The position numbers were made by a program, and so were the translations under genes. The notes below the pieces were generated by a model, which was not told where the DNA came from, ran no database searches, and worked only from the letters and a program-made list of their open reading frames with translations. A stretch of DNA of 64,000 nt from Nonomuraea sp. NEAU-A123 (GTDB lineage Bacteria > Actinomycetota > Actinomycetes > Streptosporangiales > Streptosporangiaceae), in the NCBI RefSeq assembly GCF_018603905.1, contig NZ_JAHFZZ010000009.1, positions 372,001 to 436,000 of the forward strand, given 5' to 3'. Positions 37,753 to 45,661 of this stretch are shown here, one piece after another. Every line of letters begins with the position of its first letter. Position 1 is the first letter of the stretch.

Positions 37753-38676
37753 CGAGGGCACCGACGGCCGCGGCGGCACCGCCATCCTCGGGTTCACCGG
37801 GACCACGGTGAAGTTCCGCGTGGTGATCGGCACCCGGCCGAACATGGCGTCCTGGCCGCTGACGCAGAGCTTCGTGACACCGAGCCGCCGCAGCGTGGCC
37901 ACCACCTCGGGCCAGCGCAGCGGCCGGACGAAGCCGTCGAGCACCATGGCTCGCACCCCCGCCGCGCCGGTCAGCAGCGTCCCGTCGTGATCGTCGACGA
38001 CCGGCAGCCGCGGGTCGGTGAAGCGCAGCTCACCGAACACCTCCTCCTCGGCCCTCCTGCGCAGCGGCCCGAAGGCGGCCGAGTGCATGGGCGGCCGCAT
38101 CGTGTACAGCGGCAGCCCGCCGATCGCCCGGACCCGCCCTTCCAGCCACTCCACCTGCCGCTCCCGCAGCGAGACCATGAAGAAGTCGTGATCTATGTAG
38201 CAGGAGACGTCGTGCCATTCGCCCCGCTCGCGCAGCTCCGCCAGCAGGTCCGCCAGCCGGGCCTCGGGCACGCGGACGAAGGAGCAGGTGACGATGTCCC
38301 GGTGCTCGTGCGCGAAGTAGTCGTCCGCGCAGCGCGCCAGACCCGCGGTCATGCGCACGGCGTCGGAGAACGACAGCGCGCCCGAGTAGGCGGCGGCCGC
38401 CTTGCCGCCGAAGCTCGGGCCCGCGACCAGGTGCGGGTTGACGTCCAGCGTCTGCTCGGCCCACTCCGCCAGGGCCAGGCAGTTCACCAGGAACGCCACC
38501 TGTGCCGCCTCGGAGTAGTCGGCGCCGGAATCGCGGAAGCGGTCGGCCAGCGAGTAGCCGAGCACATCGTCGGCGAGCGCGACCAGGCGCCGCGCGGCGG
38601 GGTTACCGAGCATGAACGAGGCGACATCGGAGAACCGGGTAGGTCCCATGCCGGGGAAGACGATCGCGGTCCGCAT
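37747..38676 (-). CDS. Trans-acyltransferase moving the starter to the loading ACP (VinK-like)
   Basis: A 309-residue protein of the malonyl-CoA:ACP acyltransferase fold (IVFPGMG at the N-terminus). The nucleophile motif is GPSFGG rather than GHSxG, and a His is present in MHSAAF. The extender-ATs' carboxylate-binding arginine motif is not evident. This fits VinK-type enzymes, which transfer a dipeptidyl starter from the discrete ACP to the PKS loading ACP rather than a malonyl group. The loading module here is a bare ACP, so such an enzyme is required. ATG at 38676 follows GAAG by five bases; an in-frame GTG at 38682 is an alternative. It lies 10 bases after the peptidase and ends inside a bidirectional hairpin shared with the ACP gene. 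Confidence 0.88.
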   Translation of the reverse strand: MRTAIVFPGMGPTRFSDVASFMLGNPAARRLVALADDVLGYSLADRFRDSGADYSEAAQVAFLVNCLALAEWAEQTLDVNPHLVAGPSFGGKAAAAYSGALSFSDAVRMTAGLARCADDYFAHEHRDIVTCSFVRVPEARLADLLAELRERGEWHDVSCYIDHDFFMVSLRERQVEWLEGRVRAIGGLPLYTMRPPMHSAAFGPLRRRAEEEVFGELRFTDPRLPVVDDHDGTLLTGAAGVRAMVLDGFVRPLRWPEVVATLRRLGVTKLCVSGQDAMFGRVPITTRNFTVVPVNPRMAVPPRPSVPSA

Positions 38677-38686
38677 GTCCACTTCA

Positions 38687-39592
38687 CTAACCCAGACCTT
38701 TCAGGAACTCGATCAGCACCTGCCTGAACCGCTCGGGCTCCTCCAGGTGCGGCGTGTGGCTGGACTCCTCGAAGACCTCCCACCGCACGTCGGGGATGAG
38801 GTCGAAGTACGGTCGCACGGTGGCGGGCGTGGCCTCGTCGTGCCGCCCGGAGATCAGCAGGGTGGGCACCTCGATGTCCGCGACGCGGTCCTCCACGCCC
38901 CAGTCACGCAGCGAGCCGATCACGTGGAACTCGCTCGGCCCGTTCATCGCGTAGTAGACCGTCGGGTCGTTGTAGATCTCCATGAACGTGGCGACGAACT
39001 CGCGCGGCCACGGGTCCAGCGTGCAGACGTGCCTGTTGTAGAAGACCATCATCGCGTCGAAGTACTCCTGCGAATCGGTCGTGCCCGCGGCTTCGTGGCG
39101 GCGCAACGTCTCGTCGACGCCGTCGGGCAGCCGGCCGCGCAGCACCCGCATCTCCCGCAGCCACAGCCGGTAGGAGGCGGGGGCGTCGGCGACCACCAGG
39201 CCGCGCAGGCCTTCCGGTCTGGCCGAGGCGTGCAGGGCGGCCAGCATGCCGCCCCACGACTGCCCGACCAGCACGTAGTCGTCGCGGAGGTCGAGCCTGA
39301 GCAGCAGGTTGTCCAGTTCGTCGAGGAACAGCTGCGGAGTCCAGAACTCGGCCCCCTTGTCGGGCAGGTGCGTGGAGCCGCCGTTGCCGAGCTGGTCGTA
39401 GTGCACGACGGGCCAGCCGTGCTGGGCGAGCGCGGCGAGGCCGACCAGGTAGTCGTGCGTGCTGCCGGGTCCGCCGTGCAGGACGACGACGGCCGGCCGG
39501 CCCGCGCCCAGCGTGCCGGTGACCCGGTACCAGGTCTTGTGCTCCCCGAACGGCACCGTGCCCTTGGTTTGGAGAGCGGCGGGCGAGGTCAC
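38687..39592 (-). CDS. Proline iminopeptidase-like alpha/beta hydrolase (VinJ-like)
   Basis: A 301-residue S33-family hydrolase. The oxyanion strand motif HGGPGSTHDYL, nucleophile VGQSWGGMLAALHA, acid region SGRHDEATP and catalytic His in SSHTPHLEEPERF form a full triad. In beta-amino-acid macrolactam pathways a peptidase of this family removes the protecting amino acid from the completed chain or its thioester so the amine can close the lactam ring; function is inferred from that precedent and the neighbours. The GTG at 39592 overlaps the aminotransferase stop by GTGA; upstream extension is only a shadow of the aminotransferase. It is cotranscribed with epimerase, aminotransferase and acyltransferase, mixing sugar and starter genes in one operon. 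Confidence 0.88.
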   Translation of the reverse strand: MTSPAALQTKGTVPFGEHKTWYRVTGTLGAGRPAVVVLHGGPGSTHDYLVGLAALAQHGWPVVHYDQLGNGGSTHLPDKGAEFWTPQLFLDELDNLLLRLDLRDDYVLVGQSWGGMLAALHASARPEGLRGLVVADAPASYRLWLREMRVLRGRLPDGVDETLRRHEAAGTTDSQEYFDAMMVFYNRHVCTLDPWPREFVATFMEIYNDPTVYYAMNGPSEFHVIGSLRDWGVEDRVADIEVPTLLISGRHDEATPATVRPYFDLIPDVRWEVFEESSHTPHLEEPERFRQVLIEFLKGLG

Positions 39593-40704
39593 CAGCCCCG
39601 CCTGATGGTGTCCGCGATGTGCGTGCGCTGCTCCTCGGTGACCCACCAGCCGACGGGAACGCACACGACGCGGGGAGCGACCCGGTCGAGGCCGGGCAGC
39701 AGGGCGGAGTACGGGCGCACGGCCGTGTGCAGGTCGTTCCGCTCGTGCACGTTGCTGGTCATGATCCCGGCCTCGTCCATGCGCTTGATGAAGCCGTCGC
39801 GGTCCTCCACCTTCATCGGATAGATCCAGAAGGAGGACCGGCGATCGGCGGCCCGCTCGGTCAGCTCCAGGCCGGGGACGCCGGCGAGCTCCCGGTCGTA
39901 GAAGGCGGCGTTGTCCCGGTGCCGGGCCAGCACGTCGTCCGCCCACGGCAGGTTGGCCAGGCCGATCGAGGCGTTGATGTCGTTCATGTGGAACTTGAAG
40001 CCCCACTCCGTGACGTCCGGGGCGTTGCGGAGCCGGTCGGCCGTCCGGTCGATGCCGAACCAGCGCAGCCGCGTGGCGCGCCGCCGGAGCTCCTCGCTCG
40101 GCAGGACGAGGGCGCCCCCGTCGCCGCAGGTCAGGTGTTTGATGGCCTGGAAGCTGAACACGCACAGATTGCCGTGGCTGCCGATGGGCGCGCCGCCGTA
40201 GGTCGCGCCCCACGCGTGCGCGCAGTCCTCGATCACCGGTGGCCGGAACCCGAATCTGGCCTCGGCCAGGTCGATGATCGCGCGGAGACGGTCGAGGTCG
40301 ACCGGATAACCGGCGAAATGCACGATCATGATGGCTCGCGTCTTCGGCGAGATCTTGCGTGCGAGGTCGTCCAGATCGACGTTGAGGGTGGCCGGGTCGA
40401 CGTCCACCCACTTGATGCGCAGCCGGTTGGCCAGGATCGCCCAGTTGGTGGCCTCCATGGTCAACGGCGTGGACAGCACCTCGCCGTCGTCGTCGTCATC
40501 CTGGCGGGCGACCATGTGCAGGGCGAGGTGCAGGCCCGCCGTGGCGCTGTTGACCGTGACCACCTCGTCCCGGCCGACCCGGCCGGCGAGGGCCCGTTCG
40601 AACTCCTCGACCTTGGCTCCCTGGCCGATGCTGCCGCTGCCGAGGACCTCGGCGGCCCTGGCCGGCGCCTCAGGAGACATCGCCACCCGGAACAGTGGGA
40701 TCAT
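39589..40704 (-). CDS. DegT/DnrJ/EryC1-family sugar aminotransferase
   Basis: A 371-residue PLP aminotransferase of the sugar class. The PLP Lys189 lies in VFSFQAIKHLTCGDGGAL and the cofactor acidic residue in IEDCAHAWGA. Such enzymes transfer an amine to a keto-dTDP-6-deoxysugar. With rmlA, rmlB, the epimerase and a glycosyltransferase in the cluster, a 3- or 4-amino-dideoxyhexose is expected; fluvirucins carry 3-amino-3,6-dideoxyhexoses. No 3,4-ketoisomerase is visible, which leaves the amination position open. The ATG at 40704 has GAGG eight bases upstream; a GTG at 40713 would overlap the epimerase stop. A run of five Asp lies at 69-73. It is coupled to the peptidase downstream. Confidence 0.91.
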   Translation of the reverse strand: MIPLFRVAMSPEAPARAAEVLGSGSIGQGAKVEEFERALAGRVGRDEVVTVNSATAGLHLALHMVARQDDDDDGEVLSTPLTMEATNWAILANRLRIKWVDVDPATLNVDLDDLARKISPKTRAIMIVHFAGYPVDLDRLRAIIDLAEARFGFRPPVIEDCAHAWGATYGGAPIGSHGNLCVFSFQAIKHLTCGDGGALVLPSEELRRRATRLRWFGIDRTADRLRNAPDVTEWGFKFHMNDINASIGLANLPWADDVLARHRDNAAFYDRELAGVPGLELTERAADRRSSFWIYPMKVEDRDGFIKRMDEAGIMTSNVHERNDLHTAVRPYSALLPGLDRVAPRVVCVPVGWWVTEEQRTHIADTIRRGW

Positions 40705-40709
40705 CACCG

Positions 40710-41321
40710 TCACCTCGCCAACGTGAGATCGGCGAGTTCGGCGTACCGCGCCTGGCACTCGGCCAGAGTGGGCAGCAGCCCGAGCTCCCTGGCCTCCCGC
40801 AGGGACGGCGCCGCCGCGTCCTTGTCCGACTGCACCGGGCCAGGCTCCGTGGGCCAGGGCAGGCCGAGCTCCGGGTCCAGCGCGTTGATGATGACCTCCG
40901 CGCCCGGAGACCAGGTGCTCGAACACAGGTAGACGACGGTGGCGTCGTCGGTCAGCGGCGCGAACCCGTGCGCGAGCCCCTCCGCCAGATACAGGGCCCG
41001 CCGGTTCGCGGCGGTCAGCTCTACCGCGACGTGAGCGCCGTACGTCGGCGAGCCGACCCGGATGTCGAGCACGATGTCGACGATGCCCCCCTGGGCGCAG
41101 GTGACATAACGGGCCTGGCCCGGCAGCGCGATGGCGTGCATGCCGCGGATGGTCCCGCGCCGGGACACCGAGCAGTTCAGCTGGGCGACAGACAGCCGAT
41201 GACCCACCGCCCGCTCGAACACCGGCTGGCTGAACACTTCGAGGAAAAGCCCCCGGTGGTCAGAGTGAACGTCCGGCGTGATCAGAAAGGCGCTCTCGAC
41301 TCCAAGCTCGGCTATCTCCAT
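40710..41321 (-). CDS. dTDP-4-dehydrorhamnose 3,5-epimerase family protein
   Basis: A 203-residue RmlC-family cupin. The motif RGTIRGMH carries the family catalytic His62, and DIRVGSPTYG is the usual core. The C-terminal segment reads VYLCSSTWSPGAE where RmlC enzymes usually have a TDYYxPxxE-like stretch, so a catalytic-site tyrosine appears replaced. It may therefore epimerise one centre rather than two. The product would be an L-configured keto sugar, fitting an L-talose-type aminosugar. ATG at 41321 with AAAGG seven bases upstream; a longer in-frame start at 41429 is unlikely because it would run through a hairpin and the AGGGG repeats. It is first in the operon with aminotransferase, peptidase and acyltransferase. 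Confidence 0.87.
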   Translation of the reverse strand: MEIAELGVESAFLITPDVHSDHRGLFLEVFSQPVFERAVGHRLSVAQLNCSVSRRGTIRGMHAIALPGQARYVTCAQGGIVDIVLDIRVGSPTYGAHVAVELTAANRRALYLAEGLAHGFAPLTDDATVVYLCSSTWSPGAEVIINALDPELGLPWPTEPGPVQSDKDAAAPSLREARELGLLPTLAECQARYAELADLTLAR

Positions 41322-41345
41322 GTGCTGACCTTTCAGGCATAGGAA

Positions 41346-41376
41346 ATGGTGCCGTACGTCGAAATGACGGCACCAT
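41346..41376 (-). promoter_or_regulatory. Perfect 10-bp inverted repeat in the epimerase 5' leader
   Basis: ATGGTGCCGT (41346-41355) and ACGGCACCAT (41367-41376) are perfect complements around an 11-base loop. The element ends 24 bases before the epimerase ATG, between the AGGGG repeats and the ribosome site. No U-tract follows, so an operator or 5'-leader stem-loop is more likely than a terminator. Confidence 0.6.
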
Positions 41377-41404
41377 GATTGGCCGCTGGAGACGCGCGAA
41401 TCAA

Positions 41405-41421
41405 CCCCTACCGGCCCCCCT
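41405..41421 (-). promoter_or_regulatory. AGGGG direct repeats, epimerase operon
   Basis: CCCCT begins at 41405 and 41417 (12-bp period), each followed by A, so TAGGGG is read twice on the minus strand, 84 bases before the epimerase ATG. A possible third unit is degenerate (CAACT at 41427). Confidence 0.5.
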
Positions 41422-41634
41422 AGCGGCAACTATGGCGCAATATGCGATAAAGCCATTCTTTTCCGACTCACTCCCCCTGCGCAGGGTCGGCGCCTTCCGG
41501 TGGGACGACCCGGATACGGAGCGGCACGGGGCTTGACGTGCGGACGCGAGCGCCGCGACGGCGGCTCCGCCCGCCGGCGCGGCGACCGGGAACGGCACCG
41601 GGAGGCCGGCGTTCTGCCTCCCTCGGCAAGGCTA

Positions 41635-41660
41635 TAGGGCACATAGGGGGACTCGTAAGG
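41635..41660 (+). promoter_or_regulatory. AGGG direct repeats, ethylmalonyl operon
   Basis: AGGG begins at 41635, 41644 and 41657 on the plus strand; the outer two are 22 bases apart, two 11-bp turns. Each is preceded by TA or TAA. TAGAGC at 41672 is a candidate -10. The element reads toward the carboxyltransferase operon. Confidence 0.5.
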
Positions 41661-41756
41661 GTTGTGTGGAGATAGAGCATGGATAAGCCTATTTTCCAGC
41701 AGTTCTGCTGGAATCCATACGATAAGTCCTCAGCGTTGGCGCTGGAGGTAGGAAAC

Positions 41757-41807
41757 ATGCGGGAAACAATCTTTTCCACCCTGAATGCGAACGGAAGACC
41801 GCGTTGA
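41757..41807 (+). CDS. Leader peptide overlapping the carboxyltransferase start
   Basis: A 16-residue open frame, MRETIFSTLNANGRPR, begins with ATG at 41757, eight bases after GGAGG, the best ribosome site in the region. Its TGA (41805-41807) overlaps the TTG that starts the carboxyltransferase, so the short frame could deliver ribosomes to that weaker start. No run of a single amino acid is present, so classical attenuation is not evident. It is too short for homology. Chance occurrence cannot be excluded, but the strong SD and stop/start overlap are both what translational coupling predicts. Confidence 0.5.
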   Translation: MRETIFSTLNANGRPR

Positions 41808-43225
41808 CCGCCACCCCGCCGATCACCCAGGAACACTTTCCGCTCGACCAGCGCGCGCCGGCCGTACGGCTGGCCCGGCTGCTCGACGCCGACTCGGTGA
41901 CGCCACTGCATGACCCCGACGCCAGCGGCGTGTCCGCGGTCATGGGCCGCATCGCGGGCCACCAGGTGGTCACCTACTGCACCGACCCGGCCATCATGGG
42001 CGGCGCGCTCGGCTCCTCGGGCTGCGAGAAGATCGTGGCCGCCATCGACATGGCGGTGCGCGAAGGCTGCCCGGTGATCGGCCTGTGGCATTCCGGCGGC
42101 GCCCGGCTGGCGGACGGCGTCGAGTCGATGGACGGCGTCGGACGGATGTTCGCCGCGATGACCCGCGCCTCCGGGCGGGTGCCGCAGATCTCGGTCATCC
42201 TCGGCCCCGCCGCGGGAGCCGCCGCCTACGGTCCGGCGCTCACCGACGTGGTGATCATGGCCAAGGCCGGCCGGATGTTCGTGACCGGCCCCGACGTCGT
42301 GCGGTCCGTCACCGGTGAGCAGATCGACATGGAGTCGCTGGGCGGAGCCGAGACGCACAGCCGCAAGTCGGGCGTGGCGCACATCGTGGTCGACTCCGAG
42401 AGCGACGCCTACGAGTCCGCCCGGCGGGTGACCCTGCTGCTGGCCCACCGCTCCCGCGTCGACCCCCGCGCCGCGCTGGGCGGAAAGGACCTGCGATCGC
42501 TGCTGCCGGAGCGGGCGCGGCGGGCCTACGACGTGCGCCCGCTGTTACGCGAGATCCTCGACGACGGCACTCCCTTCGTGGAGCTGCAGCCGCGCTGGGC
42601 CGCCAACATCGTCGTCGGCCTCGGCCGCCTGGGCGGCGGGAGCGTCGGCGTGATCGCCAACAACCCGCTGCGCATGGGCGGCTGCCTCGACTCGCTGAGC
42701 GCCGAGAAGGCCTCGCGATTCGTCCGCATGTGTAATGCGTTCGGCATTCCGTTGATCGTGATCGTCGACGTTCCCGGTTACCTGCCCGGCGTCACCCAGG
42801 AATGGGGTGGCGTGGTCCGGCGGGGCGCCAAGTTGCTGCACGCCTTCGCCGAGGCGGCGGTCCCCCGCGTCACGCTGGTCACGCGCCAGTCGTACGGCGG
42901 GGCGTACATCGCCATGAACTCCCGCTCGCTCGGCGCGTCCGCGGTGTTCGCCTGGCCGGAGGCGAGGATCGCGGTGATGAGCGCGGAGGCGGCGGTGGGC
43001 ATCCTGCACCGGAAGCGGCTCGCCGCCGCGCACGACGACGAGCGCGCGGAACTTCGGCGGCAACTCGTCGCCGAGCACACCCGCGTGGCAGGAGGCGTCG
43101 CCCGCGCCGTAGACCTGGGCGTCGTCGACGAAGTGATCGACCCCGCGCAGACCCGGCCCAAGCTCGCCATGGCGCTCGCCGCGGCGTCGGCGACCCGTGG
43201 CCGTCACGGGAACATCCCGCTTTAA
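41804..43225 (+). CDS. Acyl-CoA carboxylase carboxyltransferase (beta) subunit
   Basis: A 473-residue PccB-family carboxyltransferase with crotonase-like halves. Acyl-CoA oxyanion and CoA-contact segments are WHSGGARLADG, GPAAGAAAYGP and SYGGAYIAMNSRSLGA. Such subunits, with a biotinylated alpha subunit encoded elsewhere, carboxylate propionyl- or butyryl-CoA to methylmalonyl- or ethylmalonyl-CoA. Here it heads the operon with crotonyl-CoA carboxylase/reductase, so it likely feeds extender units to the branched acyltransferases. No alpha (biotin) subunit is in the window. The TTG at 41804 has GGAAG six bases upstream and overlaps the leader peptide stop. An in-frame TTA codon lies at 42545-42547 (codon 248), suggesting bldA dependence. 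Confidence 0.9.
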   Translation: MTATPPITQEHFPLDQRAPAVRLARLLDADSVTPLHDPDASGVSAVMGRIAGHQVVTYCTDPAIMGGALGSSGCEKIVAAIDMAVREGCPVIGLWHSGGARLADGVESMDGVGRMFAAMTRASGRVPQISVILGPAAGAAAYGPALTDVVIMAKAGRMFVTGPDVVRSVTGEQIDMESLGGAETHSRKSGVAHIVVDSESDAYESARRVTLLLAHRSRVDPRAALGGKDLRSLLPERARRAYDVRPLLREILDDGTPFVELQPRWAANIVVGLGRLGGGSVGVIANNPLRMGGCLDSLSAEKASRFVRMCNAFGIPLIVIVDVPGYLPGVTQEWGGVVRRGAKLLHAFAEAAVPRVTLVTRQSYGGAYIAMNSRSLGASAVFAWPEARIAVMSAEAAVGILHRKRLAAAHDDERAELRRQLVAEHTRVAGGVARAVDLGVVDEVIDPAQTRPKLAMALAAASATRGRHGNIPL

Positions 43226-43239
43226 GACTAAGGAGTGAC

Positions 43240-44604
43240 ATGGATCCCATGGCCGACGCCTTGCTGGGCGGAGCCACACCCGGCGAGCTGACGAAGATCC
43301 CGCTGCCCAAGGAGTATCCGGCCTCCTACCTCCGGGTGGAGGACACCGAGATGTTCACCGGCATGGACGACAAGGACGTCCGCAAATCGCTGCGCGTCGG
43401 CATGGTGCCCATGCCCGAACTCGCGCCGGACGAGGTCGTGGTGGCGGTCATGGCCAGCTCGATCAACTACAACACCGTCTGGTCGGCGACGTTCGAGCCG
43501 TTGCCCACGTTCGGCTTCCTCAAGCGGTTCGGCCGGACGAGCGCGTTCGCGGCGCGTCACGACCAGCCGTTCCACGTGCTGGGCTCCGACGGGGCAGGGG
43601 TCATCGTCGCGGTCGGCGCGGGCGTGCGACGCTGGCGCGTCGGCGATCACGTCGTGATCAGCCCGATCCAGGCCGACGACCAGGAGCCGGCCACGCACGC
43701 CGACGGCATGCTCGGCGCCGAGCAGCGGGTCTGGGGCTTCGAGACCAACTTCGGCGGCCTGGCGCACTACACCCTGGCCCGGGCCAGCCAGTTGGCGGCC
43801 AAGCCGGCCCACCTGACCTGGGAGGAGGCCGCCTGCGTCACGCTGTGCGCGGGAACGGTCTACCGCATGCTGGTCAGCCCCCGAGGTGCCCGCATGAAGC
43901 AGGGCGACGTCGTCCTCATCTGGGGCGCGGCCGGCGGTCTCGGCGCGTACGCCGTGCAGATGGTCAAGAACGGCGGCGGCATACCCGTCGGAGTCGTCGG
44001 CTCGGAGTCGAAGGCCGAGGTCCTGAGAAGTCTCGGCTGCGACGTCGTCATCAACCGCAACGAGATAGGCATGACCGACGACGTCGAGATGACGCCCGAG
44101 CAGACGATCACGCTGGGAAAGCGGCTGGGCAAGGCCATCCGCTCGGCGGTCGGGGAGGATCCGCACATCGTCATGGACTACGTGGGCAAGGCGACGTTCG
44201 GCATCTCGGTGTTCGTGGTCCGTCGCGGCGGCGCGGTCGTCACCTGCGGCTCCAGCACCGGCTACCAGCACTACTACGACAACCGGTACCTCTGGATGCA
44301 CCTCAAGCGCATCATCGGCAGCCACGGGGCGAACCTGGAGGAGGTGCGGGAGTGCGTGCGGCTGTTCGACCTCGGGCAGGTGGTGCCGACCCTGTCCACC
44401 GTCTACCCGCTGGAGGAGGTCGCGGAAGCCACCCGGCTGGTGCAGACCAACGGCCACATCGGCAAGGTCGGCGTGCTCTGCATGGCGCCGGAGCCCGGAA
44501 TGGGCGTCACCGATCCCGCGCGGCGCGCCGAGGTCGGCGCGGACCGCCTCAACCCGCTGCGCCACCTGGTGGACGCCACCCCCACCTCCTCGACGCCGGC
44601 ATAG
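43240..44604 (+). CDS. ccr: Crotonyl-CoA carboxylase/reductase
   Basis: A 454-residue medium-chain dehydrogenase of the CCR class. The N-terminal SSINYNTVWSATFEP and GSDGAGVIVAVGAGV, the NADPH-binding WGAAGGLGAYAVQM and the long insertion before the C-terminus match CCRs, which reductively carboxylate crotonyl-CoA to ethylmalonyl-CoA. This provides the ethyl-branched extender suggested by the VASH acyltransferase of module 1. ATG at 43240 with GGAG four bases upstream; a second in-frame ATG at 43249 is further from the SD. It lies 14 bases after the carboxyltransferase, and KAS III and a 3-hydroxyacyl-CoA dehydrogenase follow, which make its precursors. A crotonase for the dehydration step is missing. 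Confidence 0.95.
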   Translation: MDPMADALLGGATPGELTKIPLPKEYPASYLRVEDTEMFTGMDDKDVRKSLRVGMVPMPELAPDEVVVAVMASSINYNTVWSATFEPLPTFGFLKRFGRTSAFAARHDQPFHVLGSDGAGVIVAVGAGVRRWRVGDHVVISPIQADDQEPATHADGMLGAEQRVWGFETNFGGLAHYTLARASQLAAKPAHLTWEEAACVTLCAGTVYRMLVSPRGARMKQGDVVLIWGAAGGLGAYAVQMVKNGGGIPVGVVGSESKAEVLRSLGCDVVINRNEIGMTDDVEMTPEQTITLGKRLGKAIRSAVGEDPHIVMDYVGKATFGISVFVVRRGGAVVTCGSSTGYQHYYDNRYLWMHLKRIIGSHGANLEEVRECVRLFDLGQVVPTLSTVYPLEEVAEATRLVQTNGHIGKVGVLCMAPEPGMGVTDPARRAEVGADRLNPLRHLVDATPTSSTPA

Positions 44605-44635
44605 GCGTGGCTTCCAGGAAAAGGCGGATCTGACA

Positions 44636-45661
44636 GTGGCTCAGACAGCGGCCGCACACTCGACCGGGATCCTGGCGACCGGTTCGTATCTCCCCGCGGA
44701 AGAGATCGCCAACGAGGACCTGGCGAGCCAGGCGGGCGTCGACGCGGAGTGGATCCTCCGCAAGACGCAGATCGAGTCCCGCCGTCGCGCCGCGCCGCAC
44801 GAGGCGACCTCGGACCTGGCCGTACAGGCCTGCCTGGACGCGTTGAAGCGGAGCGACATCGACATCGGCCGGATCGGCTACATCATCGTGGCGACCTCCA
44901 CCGGCGACTCCCCCCAGCCGCCCACGTCCTATCTCGTGCAGGACGCGCTGGGCGCGCACTCCGCCGCCTGTTTCGACATCAACGTCGTCTGCAGCGGATT
45001 CGTGTACGGCCTCGCCATCGCCGACGGTCTCATCGCGCGCCGCCCGGACACCTACGCCCTGGTCGTCGGCGCCGATCTGTACTCCAGGCAGCTCGACTTC
45101 TCCGACCGCCGCACCTCCGTCCTGTTCGGGGACGGATCCGGCGTCGCCATCGTCGGCGCGGTGCCCGAGCCGTCGGGGTTCATCGACTTCGAGCTGTCGA
45201 GCCACGGCGCCGCCCACCGGCTCATCGGCATCAAGGCGGGCGGCAGCCGGCACCCGGCATCCCACCAGACCGTCGCGGACGGCGAGCACTACTTCAGAAT
45301 GGACGGCCGCGGCGTCACGGAGTTCGTGCTGGAGCACGTGCCGCCCGCGATGAAAAGCCTGGTGGACCGCACCGGGTTCGGGCTGGACGAGATCGATGCG
45401 TTCTTCCCCCATCAGGCGAACGGTCGCCTGATGACGGAGCTGGTCGAGCGCTGCGGCCTCACCGGCACGCACACCCCACGCATAGTCGAGCGGTACGGCA
45501 ACATGGGCAGCGCCTCGGTGGCCGTGGCGCTCGACGTGGCCAATCGGTCAGGCATCCTCAAACAGGACGATCTCGTCTTGCTCGCCGGATTCGGCGGCGG
45601 CATGTCGGTCGGCGCCTGCCTGCTCCGCTGGACGGCCAGAGCGCCACAGGAGGCGAGATGA
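44636..45661 (+). CDS. 3-oxoacyl-ACP synthase III-like ketosynthase (acetoacetyl-forming)
   Basis: A 341-residue KAS III/FabH-like condensing enzyme with the Cys-His-Asn triad: Cys119 in INVVCSGF, His259 in FFPHQANGR and Asn289 in GNMGSAS. Free-standing KAS III proteins beside ccr commonly condense acetyl-CoA with malonyl units to acetoacetyl-CoA or -ACP, the first step toward crotonyl-CoA. That role is inferred from the operon: the next gene is a 3-hydroxyacyl-CoA dehydrogenase. It is not needed for starter formation if beta-alanine is the starter. GTG at 44636 has only a weak GGAT upstream, 31 bases after ccr. Its stop overlaps the next ATG (ATGA). Confidence 0.9.
   Translation: MAQTAAAHSTGILATGSYLPAEEIANEDLASQAGVDAEWILRKTQIESRRRAAPHEATSDLAVQACLDALKRSDIDIGRIGYIIVATSTGDSPQPPTSYLVQDALGAHSAACFDINVVCSGFVYGLAIADGLIARRPDTYALVVGADLYSRQLDFSDRRTSVLFGDGSGVAIVGAVPEPSGFIDFELSSHGAAHRLIGIKAGGSRHPASHQTVADGEHYFRMDGRGVTEFVLEHVPPAMKSLVDRTGFGLDEIDAFFPHQANGRLMTELVERCGLTGTHTPRIVERYGNMGSASVAVALDVANRSGILKQDDLVLLAGFGGGMSVGACLLRWTARAPQEAR

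Larger units (their letters stand above)
41322..41756 (+). other. 435-bp divergent control region between epimerase and carboxyltransferase
   Basis: No protein gene of its own was recognised. It contains a 10-bp inverted repeat just upstream of the epimerase ribosome site, AGGGG-type repeats for the minus-strand operon (41405-41421) and for the plus-strand operon (41635-41660), and a candidate -10 TAGAGC at 41672. The GC-rich middle (41460-41630) shows nothing else convincing. Confidence 0.7.

Noticed and set aside
38687..40411. An extended 574-residue reading of the peptidase
   Set aside because: The N-terminal half is out-of-frame aminotransferase sequence; the GTG at 39592 with GTGA overlap gives the normal family length.
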